From positions 26,863 to 90,862 of the forward strand of contig DATARD010000190.1 of NCBI GenBank assembly GCA_036264355.1: a DNA stretch of 64,000 nucleotides, in the 5' to 3' direction. The notes beneath the pieces were generated by a model. That model saw only the letters and a program-made list of their open reading frames with translations, was not told the DNA's origin and did not search any database. Shown piece by piece: positions 41,584 through 50,212 of this stretch. Made by a program: the position numbers and the translations under genes. Source of the DNA: UBA5704 sp036264355. GTDB taxonomy: Bacteria; Acidobacteriota; Thermoanaerobaculia; Multivoradales; UBA5704. How positions within the stretch are numbered: position 1 is the stretch's first letter; each line of letters starts with the position of its first letter.

Positions 41584-43275
41584 CTACCGGCCGCGCCGCG
41601 TCATTTCGTCCACCATGGCCAGCGCCTTGTCCACCAGCTCGTTCGGACGGATCGCCTGCGCCGCCCGCAAGGCGGCTTCGGCGTGTTGCAGATCTCCCTG
41701 GTACAGGCTGAGGACGCCGAGGAAGTAGAGTGCGCGCTGATTCTCCGGATTGAAGGCGAGAACGCGGGCCAGCTCGCCGCGGGCCGCCGCGGCGAGCTGC
41801 GGATTCCGCGCCAGGGCTTCCAGACCCGGCCGGCCGCCGAAGCCCGGGAACAGGCGGAGCTCGAGACGCGGAAGCTGGAGCCCGAGCGGTCCGTCCCGGC
41901 GCAGGTAGACGGCGCTGTCGTCATCCCAGTAGACCAGCCCCCAACGGCTCGGGATCTCCGGCTCGATCCCCGGATATTCATGCTCCGTGATCAGCAGGTA
42001 GTCGATCCCATAGCGCTGGACGATGTCCGGGAATGGCGTCGTCGTGACCTCCTGGACCAGCGACGCGAAGACGTCGTTCCGTCCATCCCAGAAAATCGGC
42101 ATCCGCGCCCGCCAGAGCAGGAAGCCGCCGAAGTTCTGATGATTGAAGACCCGGCCGCCGAGATGGTTCGCCTCCAGAAAACGGACCGCGCCCTCCGGCA
42201 GCTCCGGCGCGATGAGACGGCGCGAATGGCCGATCCAGGCCGTCGCGGCGGTGAGGCCGAGAACGGCCATGGTCGCCATGGCAGCGATCCGCCGCAGGTT
42301 TTGCGTCCAAGTCCTCCGAGCATGCAGACGGTAGAGCACCGGCAGCGCCAGGATGACGAAGTGGAAGACGAAGCGCGAGGACCTGAAGGAGAGGCCGAGA
42401 AAGGTGAGGATCGCCACCCCTTCGGCGAGGGAGACTTCGCGCAACCGTTCCAGCGGGATCAGCCCTGCCAACAGCAGGACGCCGAGGATGAGGAACGCCG
42501 AATTGCTCCGCGGGTCCGCCGCCGCGAAGTGGCCGAGGTCCCACTCGATGCCGCTGGCGAACAGGATGTGGCTCAGCTTGAACGGATAGAGCCAGACTTC
42601 GATCCCGTTCGGATTGACCAGCGATGCCAGCGCGGCTCCCGCCAGAGTCAGGAGATAAGGCCGCGGCCGCCGCTCGCGGAACGCCGCCTCAACGGCGAAG
42701 AGGCCGAGGACGTACAACCCGAAGATCACTCCGGAGTGCACGTTGCCCCAAAGAAAGAAGAGGACGACCAGGAAGATCAGGAACCGCCGCTCGCCGGACT
42801 GCCGAAACCGGGTCAGGAAGACCAACGCCAGCGCCAGGAACAGCTCCGACAGGAGAGCCGCCCGCAGGATCAGCTCCGCCGCGACCGCCCAGACGCCGAG
42901 CCCGAGCAGAGCGGCGATCCAGGGAATGGAGCGACTGGCGGTTTCGTCGGCCACCATCCGCCAACCGACCGCGACCCCGATCGCGAGAACCACGAGAACC
43001 CGCGTCACGATCAGCCCCGGATAGCCGGCGAGGAGCCAGATTCCCCAGGCCAGGAGCGAAAACGACCACTCGTGCGTGACCCACCGCGCGCCCAGCCGGG
43101 TGAATGAGAACGGGTCCGTCGTCGGCACCGTGCGATGCGCCGCCATCCACTCCCCCGCCCGCAGATGGCCGAACAGGTCGTCATGGCTCAGCGGACGCGA
43201 CGCCCATGCGGCGGCCAGGGCCACCAGGGCCGCCAGGCACAGCCAGTCCAGGAGCTTGAGCGGGCGCTGAGACAC
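41584..43275 (-). CDS. Polytopic membrane protein with C-terminal TPR
   Basis: About 563 residues. Ten or more membrane helices occupy the first ~380 residues (LLDWLCLAALVALAAAWASR, LLAWGIWLLAGYPGLIVTRV, FLIFLVVLFFLWGNVHSGVI). Early loop motif PLSHDDLFGHLRAGEWMAAH recalls GT-C glycosyltransferases, which place an acidic residue in the first loop. A soluble domain (LEANHLGGRVFNHQNFGGFL, WDGRNDVFASLVQEV) and one TPR-like pair (AFNPENQRALYFLGVLSLYQ, GDLQHAEAALRAAQAI) follow. A GT-C-type function is plausible but not shown. I use the GTG at 43275; a GTG at 43305 is an alternative. Confidence 0.7.
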   Translation of the reverse strand: MSQRPLKLLDWLCLAALVALAAAWASRPLSHDDLFGHLRAGEWMAAHRTVPTTDPFSFTRLGARWVTHEWSFSLLAWGIWLLAGYPGLIVTRVLVVLAIGVAVGWRMVADETASRSIPWIAALLGLGVWAVAAELILRAALLSELFLALALVFLTRFRQSGERRFLIFLVVLFFLWGNVHSGVIFGLYVLGLFAVEAAFRERRPRPYLLTLAGAALASLVNPNGIEVWLYPFKLSHILFASGIEWDLGHFAAADPRSNSAFLILGVLLLAGLIPLERLREVSLAEGVAILTFLGLSFRSSRFVFHFVILALPVLYRLHARRTWTQNLRRIAAMATMAVLGLTAATAWIGHSRRLIAPELPEGAVRFLEANHLGGRVFNHQNFGGFLLWRARMPIFWDGRNDVFASLVQEVTTTPFPDIVQRYGIDYLLITEHEYPGIEPEIPSRWGLVYWDDDSAVYLRRDGPLGLQLPRLELRLFPGFGGRPGLEALARNPQLAAAARGELARVLAFNPENQRALYFLGVLSLYQGDLQHAEAALRAAQAIRPNELVDKALAMVDEMTRRGR

Positions 43276-43295
43276 GGGAGGTAATCCTAGCAGGC

Positions 43296-43301
43296 TATAA
43301 T
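43296..43301 (+). promoter_or_regulatory. Candidate -10 box upstream of the DUF362 gene
   Basis: TATAAT at 43296-43301, within GGCTATAATGC, 57 bases before the ATG of the DUF362 gene. No convincing -35 hexamer stands 17 bases upstream. A near-identical CCTATAAT word precedes the yjbQ gene, which supports a shared promoter style. Confidence 0.4.
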
Positions 43302-43357
43302 GCACCTGTTGTGCGCCGCTCGCAGCGGCGGAACGATTCGAAGAGAAAGGTCCTCCC

Positions 43358-44473
43358 ATGCCCCCGAAAGCCCGTGTTGCGGTCATCAAGACCAAGCCCG
43401 AGACCGTCCTCGAAGACGTTGGACGGACGATGCAGATGGCCGACGTCGACCGCTTCCTGAAGACCGGCGCCACCACGATCCTGAAGGACAACATCTCGTG
43501 GCACTTCCCGTACCCGGGCGCCAATACCACCCCCTGGCAGCTCGAGGGGACGATCCAGAAGCTGCGCGCCGACGGCTACGACGACCTGGTGTGCGTGCAG
43601 AACAACACCGTGGTGACCGACCCCAAGAAGGGCGAGCGTCTGAACCGCTACCTGCCGGTGCTCGACAAGTACGGCGTGCCGGTGCGCTACAACTGCTTCG
43701 CCGACGACTTGAAGTGGATCCAGTACCAGCCCAAGGGGAAGATGCTGGCGCTGCCCAAGATCTACCCCGACGGAATCACCATCCCGGAGTTCTTCCTGGG
43801 CAAGAACATCGTCCACCTGCCGACTGTGAAGTGCCACATCTACACCACGACCACCGGAGCGATGAAGAACGCCTTCGGCGGCCTGCTCAACACTCGCCGG
43901 CACTACACGCACTCGTGGATCCACGAGACGCTGGTCGACCTGCTCACCATCCAGAAGGAGATCCACTCCGGCATCTTCGCGATGAAGGACGGCACCACCT
44001 GCGGCAACGGCCCGGGGCCGCGCACGATGATCCCGGTCGAGAAGGACATCCTGATGGCGTCGGGCGACCAGGTGGCGATCGACGCCGTGGCGGCGAAGAT
44101 GATGGGGTTCGATCCCATGAAGATCAAGTACATCCGCCTGGCCCATGACGCGGGCCTCGGGATCGGCGATCCGCGCGACATCGAGGTGGTGGGCGAGGAC
44201 GTCTCCAACTGGAACTTCAAGTTCACCGTCGGCGACAACGCCGTGTCGCGCTTCGGCGACCTGGTGTGGTTCGGCCCGCTGCACTTCCTGCAGAAGCTGT
44301 TCTTCCGCACGCCGCTGCTCTACTTCTTTGTCTTCGGCTCGTTCTTCTACCACGACCACATCTGGTATCCGACCATCGGCAAGCGCCGCATCGAGCAGTA
44401 CAAGAAGACCAGCCAGTGGATGCGCCTCTTCGAGCAGTATCCCGAGGCTACCGCCGCCGAGAAGGCCGCCTGA
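43358..44473 (+). CDS. DUF362-domain protein
   Basis: 371 residues. DUF362 features: RVAVIKTKPETVLEDVGRTM, GATTILKDNISWHFPYPGAN, VHLPTVKCHIYTTTTGAMKN, AFGGLLNTRRHYTHSWIHET, and MASGDQVAIDAVAAKMMGFD then YIRLAHDAGLGIGDPRDIEV. The family is often tied to iron-sulfur or metal chemistry, but this copy has no obvious ferredoxin cluster motif. The C-terminal ~80 residues are aromatic-rich (LYFFVFGSFFYHDHIWYP) and may touch the membrane. It sits three bases before the flippase-like gene, so they are probably co-transcribed. Confidence 0.85.
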   Translation: MPPKARVAVIKTKPETVLEDVGRTMQMADVDRFLKTGATTILKDNISWHFPYPGANTTPWQLEGTIQKLRADGYDDLVCVQNNTVVTDPKKGERLNRYLPVLDKYGVPVRYNCFADDLKWIQYQPKGKMLALPKIYPDGITIPEFFLGKNIVHLPTVKCHIYTTTTGAMKNAFGGLLNTRRHYTHSWIHETLVDLLTIQKEIHSGIFAMKDGTTCGNGPGPRTMIPVEKDILMASGDQVAIDAVAAKMMGFDPMKIKYIRLAHDAGLGIGDPRDIEVVGEDVSNWNFKFTVGDNAVSRFGDLVWFGPLHFLQKLFFRTPLLYFFVFGSFFYHDHIWYPTIGKRRIEQYKKTSQWMRLFEQYPEATAAEKAA

Positions 44474-44475
44474 GC

Positions 44476-45468
44476 ATGGAGCCAGCGGTGACCGCTCCTC
44501 CGCCGGAGGAGGCAAGGAGCGGTCTCGACCAGCTCGGCCGGCGGCTCCTGGTGCCGCTCGGCCTCGGCGTGCTGGTCGGCATCGGGCTGGTGCTCACCGC
44601 CAGCCCGCGCCAGCTCCTCGACAGCTTCCGGCGGTTCGATCTCCGGCTGCTGCCGTTCGTCCTCACGCTCTCGCTGGTCAACTACGGTCTGCGCTTCCTC
44701 CGCTGGGAGGCGTACCTGCGCAAGCTGGAGGTGCCTCTCGCGCGCGGCAAGAGCCTCGCGGTCTTCCTGGTCGGCTTCCTCCTCTCGGTGACGCCGGGCA
44801 AGGCGGGTGAGCTCGGCAAGAGCTGGCTGGTGCGCGAGCTCGGCGGCGGGCCGGCGCTGCGGGTGGTGCCGGCGGTTTTGGCGGAGCGGGTCACCGACCT
44901 GCTGGGCGTCCTCCTCATCATCGCCTGTGGCGCAGCGGCCTTCCCCAACGGCATCTGGCTCTCGGCGCTGCTCCTCACGGCGGTGGCGGTGGTGGTCCTC
45001 CTCCTCACCTGGAAGACCGGCGCCGATTTCATCTTCCGCCTGCTTGCCAAGCTGCCGGTCCTCGGTCCGCGCGTCCCGCTGCTGGTCGATCTCTTCGACC
45101 GTCTGCGCAGCCTCCTCTCGCCGGGTCTCCTGGCCGCCGCGCTGGGCCTCTCGGCGGTCGCCTGGAGCGCGGAAGGCGTCGGTTTCTGGCTCGTCGTGCG
45201 CGAATACGCGCCGCGGGCAAGCCTCCTCGCCGCGCTCTTCAACTACACCGGAGCCACCGTCGTGGGTTCCCTCTCCATGCTCCCCGGCGGTCTCGGCGCC
45301 GCCGAGGGCTCCATGGCCGCCCTCCTCCACGCCCAGGGCCTGGGCACCGCCGACGCCAACCTCATCACCCTCGTCGTCCGCGGCGCCACCCTGTGGTTCG
45401 CGGTCTGGTTGGGTCTCCTGGCGCTTCCTTTCGTGGCGAAATGGCTCGCGGCACGAAAAAACGTGTGA
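44476..45468 (+). CDS. Flippase-like (LPG synthase TM, UPF0104) membrane protein
   Basis: 330 residues with about eight membrane helices: LLVPLGLGVLVGIGLVLTA, FVLTLSLVNYGLRFLRWEAY, and FLVGFLLSVTPGKAGELGKS, where the TPGKxGE motif is the family signature. LAERVTDLLGVLLIIACG, SLSMLPGGLGAAEGSMAALL and TLVVRGATLWFAVWLGLLAL follow. Relatives include the membrane half of MprF and AglD-like proteins, thought to move lipid-linked molecules. It begins three bases after the DUF362 stop. Confidence 0.88.
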   Translation: MEPAVTAPPPEEARSGLDQLGRRLLVPLGLGVLVGIGLVLTASPRQLLDSFRRFDLRLLPFVLTLSLVNYGLRFLRWEAYLRKLEVPLARGKSLAVFLVGFLLSVTPGKAGELGKSWLVRELGGGPALRVVPAVLAERVTDLLGVLLIIACGAAAFPNGIWLSALLLTAVAVVVLLLTWKTGADFIFRLLAKLPVLGPRVPLLVDLFDRLRSLLSPGLLAAALGLSAVAWSAEGVGFWLVVREYAPRASLLAALFNYTGATVVGSLSMLPGGLGAAEGSMAALLHAQGLGTADANLITLVVRGATLWFAVWLGLLALPFVAKWLAARKNV

Positions 45469-45475
45469 GGTCTCC

Positions 45476-45982
45476 ATGGAAATCACCCGCATCGAGCCCT
45501 TTCTGGACTACTTCGGGCGCGTCCATGAGCGGACGCGCCGGGTGGTCGCCTGCGTTCCGGTGGAGCATCTGGAATGGACCTACAAGCCGGGCGCTTTCAC
45601 GTTCGGCGATCTCATCCGCCACCTGGGCGCCATCGAGCGCTGGATGTTCGCCGAGAACGCCCAGGGCCGGCCGAGCCGGTATCCGGGCCATGGGCGCGAG
45701 CTGGCGGATGGCCATGCCGAGACGCTCGACTACTTCGAACGGATGCACGCGGAGTCCATGGAGATCTTCAGGAATCTCACTCCGGCGGACCTGGAACGCC
45801 GGTGCGAGACGCCCGGCGGGGCATCGATCGCGGTGTGGAAGTGGCTGCGCTCCATGGTCGAGCACGAGATTCATCACCGCGGGCAGATCTACCTGATGCT
45901 CGGCATCCTGGGCGTGCCGACGCCGCCGCTCTATGGCCTCACCTCCGAAGAGGTGCTCGAGCGGAGCCGGCCGGGCGATTAG
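45476..45982 (+). CDS. DinB-family protein
   Basis: 168 residues, four-helix DinB fold. The metal-ligand histidines are placed as expected: FGDLIRHLGAIERWMFAEN (H), YFERMHAESMEIFRN (H) and SMVEHEIHHRGQIYLMLGIL (HxxxH-like). DinB proteins are often thiol-dependent transferases; the substrate is unknown. It begins 7 bases after the flippase gene with GAGG just upstream. It ends four bases into the convergent molybdopterin-oxidoreductase gene. Confidence 0.88.
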   Translation: MEITRIEPFLDYFGRVHERTRRVVACVPVEHLEWTYKPGAFTFGDLIRHLGAIERWMFAENAQGRPSRYPGHGRELADGHAETLDYFERMHAESMEIFRNLTPADLERRCETPGGASIAVWKWLRSMVEHEIHHRGQIYLMLGILGVPTPPLYGLTSEEVLERSRPGD

Positions 45983-46989
45983 ACCCCGCCGCCGCGCAAG
46001 TAGCGCTCCTGATCTTCCAGCAGCTCGGCGTCCTCGCTCCAGCGCAGTCCGTCGATCTTGGCGCCGATGAGCTTTGTGGCGCTCAAGGCGGCGCCGCGGA
46101 GGTCGGCTCCAGTGAGGTCGGCTGCGAGGAAGGAGGCGCCTTCGAGATCCGCTCCGCGGAGATCGGCGCCGCGGAGCGACGCGCCGCCGAGGTCGCAGCG
46201 GGTCAGGTTCGCTTCTCGCAGGTCAACTCCGTCGAGATGGGCGCCGCGCAGATCACAATCCTTCAGATAGAGGTTGCCCAGGTCGCTCGTTGCGGGAGCC
46301 CAGCCGCGGAGGTCTGCGCTCAGCAGAAGGCTCTTGAGCCCGCGATACGGAACATAGCTCTTCGCGGTGCGGAATCTCTCGATCTCTTCCGCGGTGTGCG
46401 AGCCGCTGACGTAGCGCTCGTTGCCGGGCCAGGGATCGGCGTGGTTGTGGTAGCTCGACTCCCGTTCCCAGTAGCCGAGATGGTCCTCCGCCAGGAATTC
46501 GATCCGGTGGACCCATTTGAGGCTCTTGTAGAAGTAGCGCGAGGGAGTGACCGTACGCAGCGGGTAGCCGTGCTCCGGTGCGAGCGGCCGGCCGTCGAAG
46601 GTGTGGACGAGCCAGGTGTCCGCCAGCGCGCGGTCGAGCGGCAGCGAGGTGTCGTGCCCGCGATCGGACCAGGCGACGAAGCGGACGAAACGCGATTCCG
46701 GCAGGGCTCGGGCGCCGCGCGCCGCGAGGAGATCGGCGAGCGGGATGCCGGTGAAGCGCATGTCGAGCTGGGTCCAGCCGGTGACGCAGTGGATGTCGGC
46801 CGTCAGCTCGCGCTGCGGCAGGCTCAGGATCTCTTCGTAGGTAAGGGCAAACGGAGGATCGATCAGCCCTTCGGCGGCCAGGCGCCAGGCAGCGAGATCC
46901 AGGGCCTGCGGGGCGGGTGCCTTCTCGCCGACGACCGGGTATTTCCTGGTCAGAGCCTGGCCGGGAGGCACACGGTCGCCGGCGGTCAT
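45979..46989 (-). CDS. Molybdopterin oxidoreductase (SUOX family) fused to pentapeptide repeats
   Basis: 336 residues. The first ~190 form the sulfite-oxidase/MsrP-type Moco domain: LAAEGLIDPPFALTYEEILS, LPQRELTADIHCVTGWTQLD with Cys68 as Mo ligand, FTGIPLADLLAARGARALPE, RPLAPEHGYPLRTVTPSRYF and YKSLKWVHRIEFLAEDHLGY then WERESSYHNHADPW. Residues ~222-316 are pentapeptide repeats of A(D/N)LxG type (CDLRGAHLDGVDLREANLTR, CDLGGASLRGADLRGADLEG). The fusion is unusual. No Tat signal is seen, so it should be cytoplasmic. One base separates it from the CBS gene stop. Confidence 0.85.
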   Translation of the reverse strand: MTAGDRVPPGQALTRKYPVVGEKAPAPQALDLAAWRLAAEGLIDPPFALTYEEILSLPQRELTADIHCVTGWTQLDMRFTGIPLADLLAARGARALPESRFVRFVAWSDRGHDTSLPLDRALADTWLVHTFDGRPLAPEHGYPLRTVTPSRYFYKSLKWVHRIEFLAEDHLGYWERESSYHNHADPWPGNERYVSGSHTAEEIERFRTAKSYVPYRGLKSLLLSADLRGWAPATSDLGNLYLKDCDLRGAHLDGVDLREANLTRCDLGGASLRGADLRGADLEGASFLAADLTGADLRGAALSATKLIGAKIDGLRWSEDAELLEDQERYLRGGGV

Positions 46990-46990
46990 G

Positions 46991-48364
46991 TCAGCAGAGG
47001 ACCTTGATCACGTCGGACCGGGTGATGATGAACGGCTTGTCGCTCTTGAAATCGCGAACGAGAATGGCCGGATTTTCCGGCGTGATCATGGTCGAGATCA
47101 GATCGACCGGAGTCGAGATGTCCACGAACGGAAACGCCGGCTGCATGATCGATTCGACGGGACGGGTCTTGACGCTCGGATCGCGCACCAGCTCGGCGTA
47201 GAGATGGCTTTCGTTGAGCGAGCCGACGAGGCGCTTGTCGAGAGTGATCGAGATCTGCGAGAAGTCGTGCTGGCTCATCAGCTTGACCGCCGCCGAGACC
47301 GGCTCGCTCCCCTCGATCGCGAGCAGCTCGCCGGAGAGGCCGGAGGCGACGAGGTCGCGCGCGGTCAGGCCGGAGCGGTCGATGAAACCTTTCGACAGCA
47401 TCCATTCGTCGTTGAACATCTTGCCCAGATAGCGCGTGCCGTGGTCGTGGAAGATCACCACCACGACATCGTCCGGATTCTGGAAGTTGTCCTTGAGCTG
47501 GAGGAGGCCGGCCATCGCCGAGCCGGCGGAGTTGCCGACGAAGATCCCTTCCTCGCGCACGATACGGCGGGTCATCAGCGCGGCGTCCTTGTCGGTCACC
47601 TTCTCGAAATGATCGATCACGTCGAAGTCGACGTTCTGCGGCAGGAAGTCTTCGCCGATCCCCTCGGTGCTGTAGGGATAGATCTCGGTCTTGTCGAAGA
47701 TCCCGGTCTCTTTGTATTTCTTGAACACCGAGCCGTAGGTGTCGATGCCCCAGATCTTGATCCGCGGGTTCTTCTCCTTGAGGTAGCGGCCGATGCCGCT
47801 GATGGTGCCGCCGGTGCCGACGCCGGAGACCAGATGGGTGATCTTCCCCCCGGTCTGCTCCCAGATCTCCGGACCGGTCTGCTCGTAATGCGCCACCGCG
47901 TTCGACGGGTTGTCGTACTGGTTGGCCTTCCAGGAGTTGGGAACCTTCGCCTCCAGGCTGGACGACACGGAGTAGTAGGAGCGCGGGTCTTCCGGATCGA
48001 CGTCGGTGGGGCAGACGATGACCTCGGCGCCGAAGGCGCGCAAGGCGTCGGCCTTCTCCTTGGACTGCTTGTCGGTCGTCGTGAAGACGCACTTGTAGCC
48101 CTTCACGACCGCCGCGATGGCGAGGCCCATGCCGGTGTTGCCGGAGGTCCCTTCGATGATCGTGCCGCCGGGCTTCAGGAGGCCGGCCTTCTCGGCGTCC
48201 TCGATCATCTTGACCGCCATGCGGTCCTTGATCGAGTTGCCGGGGTTGAACGTCTCCACCTTGGCCAGCACGGTGGCCTTCACGAGGCCCTGGGTGAGCC
48301 GGTTGATGCGCACCATCGGCGTCTCGCCGATGGCATCGAGGATGTTGTCGCAGATCTTCTTCAT
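46991..48364 (-). CDS. cbs: Cystathionine beta-synthase with CBS domains
   Basis: 457 residues. The PLP fold II domain includes AIGETPMVRINRLT, AKVETFNPGNSIKDRMAVKM with the Schiff-base Lys46, GTIIEGTSGNTGMGLAIAAV, THLVSGVGTGGTISGIGRYL and VREEGIFVGNSAGSAMAGLL. Two CBS domains form the last ~125 residues (SEPVSAAVKLMSQHDFSQIS, VESIMQPAFPFVDISTPVDL). It condenses serine and homocysteine to cystathionine; the CBS domains could sense adenosyl compounds. I start at the ATG at 48364 behind GGAAGGGACG; eleven more residues upstream are open but unlike the family. Confidence 0.92.
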   Translation of the reverse strand: MKKICDNILDAIGETPMVRINRLTQGLVKATVLAKVETFNPGNSIKDRMAVKMIEDAEKAGLLKPGGTIIEGTSGNTGMGLAIAAVVKGYKCVFTTTDKQSKEKADALRAFGAEVIVCPTDVDPEDPRSYYSVSSSLEAKVPNSWKANQYDNPSNAVAHYEQTGPEIWEQTGGKITHLVSGVGTGGTISGIGRYLKEKNPRIKIWGIDTYGSVFKKYKETGIFDKTEIYPYSTEGIGEDFLPQNVDFDVIDHFEKVTDKDAALMTRRIVREEGIFVGNSAGSAMAGLLQLKDNFQNPDDVVVVIFHDHGTRYLGKMFNDEWMLSKGFIDRSGLTARDLVASGLSGELLAIEGSEPVSAAVKLMSQHDFSQISITLDKRLVGSLNESHLYAELVRDPSVKTRPVESIMQPAFPFVDISTPVDLISTMITPENPAILVRDFKSDKPFIITRSDVIKVLC

Positions 48365-48681
48365 GGGCGTCCCTTCCGCTTGAGCGGCGAGGATCATACC
48401 GGAGGCCGGCGACCCTCAACAATCCTCGGGCCGCCCGTGTCTTTCCAAACAGCGTCCGCGCGAGGATTCATTCGTGCCACGCTTGAAGTGGGTCCTTCAA
48501 AGCGGGTTGAAGTGGTGGCCATCGGCCCGGCAGCCGACTCTACCCTATCTCGGGACTTCCTATCTCGGGCACCTATCTCGGACCAGTACACCCGCACCGG
48601 CCACAAGGAGCAATCACTGAAAACAAGCAAGAGCGTCATCAGCGCGCGTGGTAGCAAGGGGGGAACTGAACGGAGCTGGCA
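48365..48681. other. Gene-free stretch with CCTATCTCGG triplicate
   Basis: No credible gene. Three copies of CCTATCTCGG lie at 48544-48553, 48559-48568 and 48572-48581, spaced 15 and 13 bases. The left ~50 bases belong to the cbs leader. Base composition drops here relative to the cbs gene, marking the edge of the atypical island. Confidence 0.5.
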
Positions 48682-50115
48682 CTACGACGGACATTGGCCG
48701 TTGACGACCAGATCTCTATACTGAGAGTACCAGGCCTTCTTTGCTGTGTTAAGAAGCTCGATGAAGTGTGCGCTTTCGCTCTCAGTGTTGAACACGGCAG
48801 CCCAGCCCCATCCGTTTCTGAAGGAGAGTCTTACCAACGATTTGCCGTTGTATGCCTGAGCGGGACCGATATCATCTTCGGAAATCCAGCAAAACCAATA
48901 CTCGTCGTCGAGCTTGTTGGTCGAGGTTATCCAGCCGGAGTCTGAAAGATACGCCAAGCCTTTAATCGAGACGTTCGTGACCTCGATCGCATGGCTTGCG
49001 TTAGGGACGAGTCCGTGGCTTCTGGAAGACTTGTCCGAAATAACCGCAAAATGGCCCAGGGTCTGGGTGGCGGTCCGAGACGCGCGGACTCGAGCCGCGT
49101 AGCGGGCCTCGGCGGCGGCCTTCTCAGTGGCCGCAACGTCAGCGCTCTTCTGGCGAGCCTCGGTGGAGATTCGCTGAAAGGTCGGATTTGCGCTGTCAAG
49201 CTCAAGACCTAATGAGGCGAAATCGGCCGCTTCGCCCCAGCGCTGTGCGTCGAACGCTTGTTGAGCGGAGCGTTGGAGCCCTTCCGAGAGGGTCTTCAAA
49301 AGGCCTCGCCCGCCGTCGGCGTCGTAGGCCGCGAACAACCTCGCAGGAACAAACGCCCGTTGAAGCTGGCCGTTCGCGAGCGCTGAAGCGGCGGCAGTAC
49401 GCCACCCCTGTGCCTCGGCGTCCAGCGCCGCGCAGTCGAGGTAACCAGTGCTTTCGAGCCAGTTGCCGTGAGCCGATTGGCCTTTCTGCTGCACTGTATT
49501 TAGAAAATCGTTCCAAGAGAAAGTAGAACTCTTTGGCCTAGCGTCTGAGTGCTTGTCCTTGCAGCGATTAGCGGCACTCTGAGAAGCGTGTCCTGGGTCG
49601 ACAGCAACTGAGAATGGATAGATCTTCGAGTTAACTCGGAGGGCATAGAGACCATCTGGGAGACGCTCTGTGGGGTGAATTAGAAGCATCTCGGTTTGAC
49701 CCTTGATAGGGCCAAAGTTGACATTGACACTCTCGTCAAGTGGCAGCCACTGACCCGCTGGGGATATATGTATCTCAGTGAGTGTGTTGTCGCGAGGGTC
49801 TCTCACTCGTTCGACGTCGTAGCGAACGAATGCACTATGACGCACTGAAAATATATCCTTCAAGTCCACAGATCCGCTGCCCAGAAGGCCACTGCCGATC
49901 ACCTTGTCGAACACAATGAACTCGGAATCGCTGCCAATTCGCAGTGGAGGTGTCTCGCTGAGCTGTTGCAGAGTGCGCCCCTCCCTAGCGTAAACGCCAT
50001 ACGACTCTGGAGTCGGTGGGCTGGCACAACTGGTAAGCAAGAGTACCGAGAAAGCTGCAAGTGCAAACAGTTGCCGCAGTGTCCGATGGTGATCAACCTG
50101 TGTACTTTGGGCCAT
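48682..50115 (-). CDS. Uncharacterised lipoprotein of an atypical-composition island
   Basis: 477 residues. The lipobox LAAFSVLLLTSC (Cys 30) predicts lipid anchoring. A beta-rich N-terminal region (LRIGSDSEFIVFDKVIGSG, HISPAGQWLPLDESVNVNFG) is followed by helical repeat-like sequence (QQAFDAQRWGEAADFASLGL, ATEKAAAEARYAARVRASR) and a C-terminal beta domain (HAIEVTNVSIKGLAYLSDSG, WAAVFNTESESAHFIELLNT). I do not recognise the family. Codon use is visibly richer in A/T third positions than in the neighbours, suggesting transfer. It lies downstream of the membrane-anchored gene on the same strand. Confidence 0.75.
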   Translation of the reverse strand: MAQSTQVDHHRTLRQLFALAAFSVLLLTSCASPPTPESYGVYAREGRTLQQLSETPPLRIGSDSEFIVFDKVIGSGLLGSGSVDLKDIFSVRHSAFVRYDVERVRDPRDNTLTEIHISPAGQWLPLDESVNVNFGPIKGQTEMLLIHPTERLPDGLYALRVNSKIYPFSVAVDPGHASQSAANRCKDKHSDARPKSSTFSWNDFLNTVQQKGQSAHGNWLESTGYLDCAALDAEAQGWRTAAASALANGQLQRAFVPARLFAAYDADGGRGLLKTLSEGLQRSAQQAFDAQRWGEAADFASLGLELDSANPTFQRISTEARQKSADVAATEKAAAEARYAARVRASRTATQTLGHFAVISDKSSRSHGLVPNASHAIEVTNVSIKGLAYLSDSGWITSTNKLDDEYWFCWISEDDIGPAQAYNGKSLVRLSFRNGWGWAAVFNTESESAHFIELLNTAKKAWYSQYRDLVVNGQCPS

Positions 50116-50212
50116 GATTCCTCCTTGCTTTGGCGCTCCCTTTCCGGAGAGCGGCCGGTGGCGGAACGGCTGTCGGCAAGTCGACGGTTCGCCTCCGCCA
50201 TCCGCTCGCCGT

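Noticed and set aside
41578..43107. A 509-codon plus-strand frame opposite the polytopic membrane protein
   Set aside because: Composition is Arg/Glu/Asp/Gln-rich with no domain, as expected for the antisense of a hydrophobic protein.
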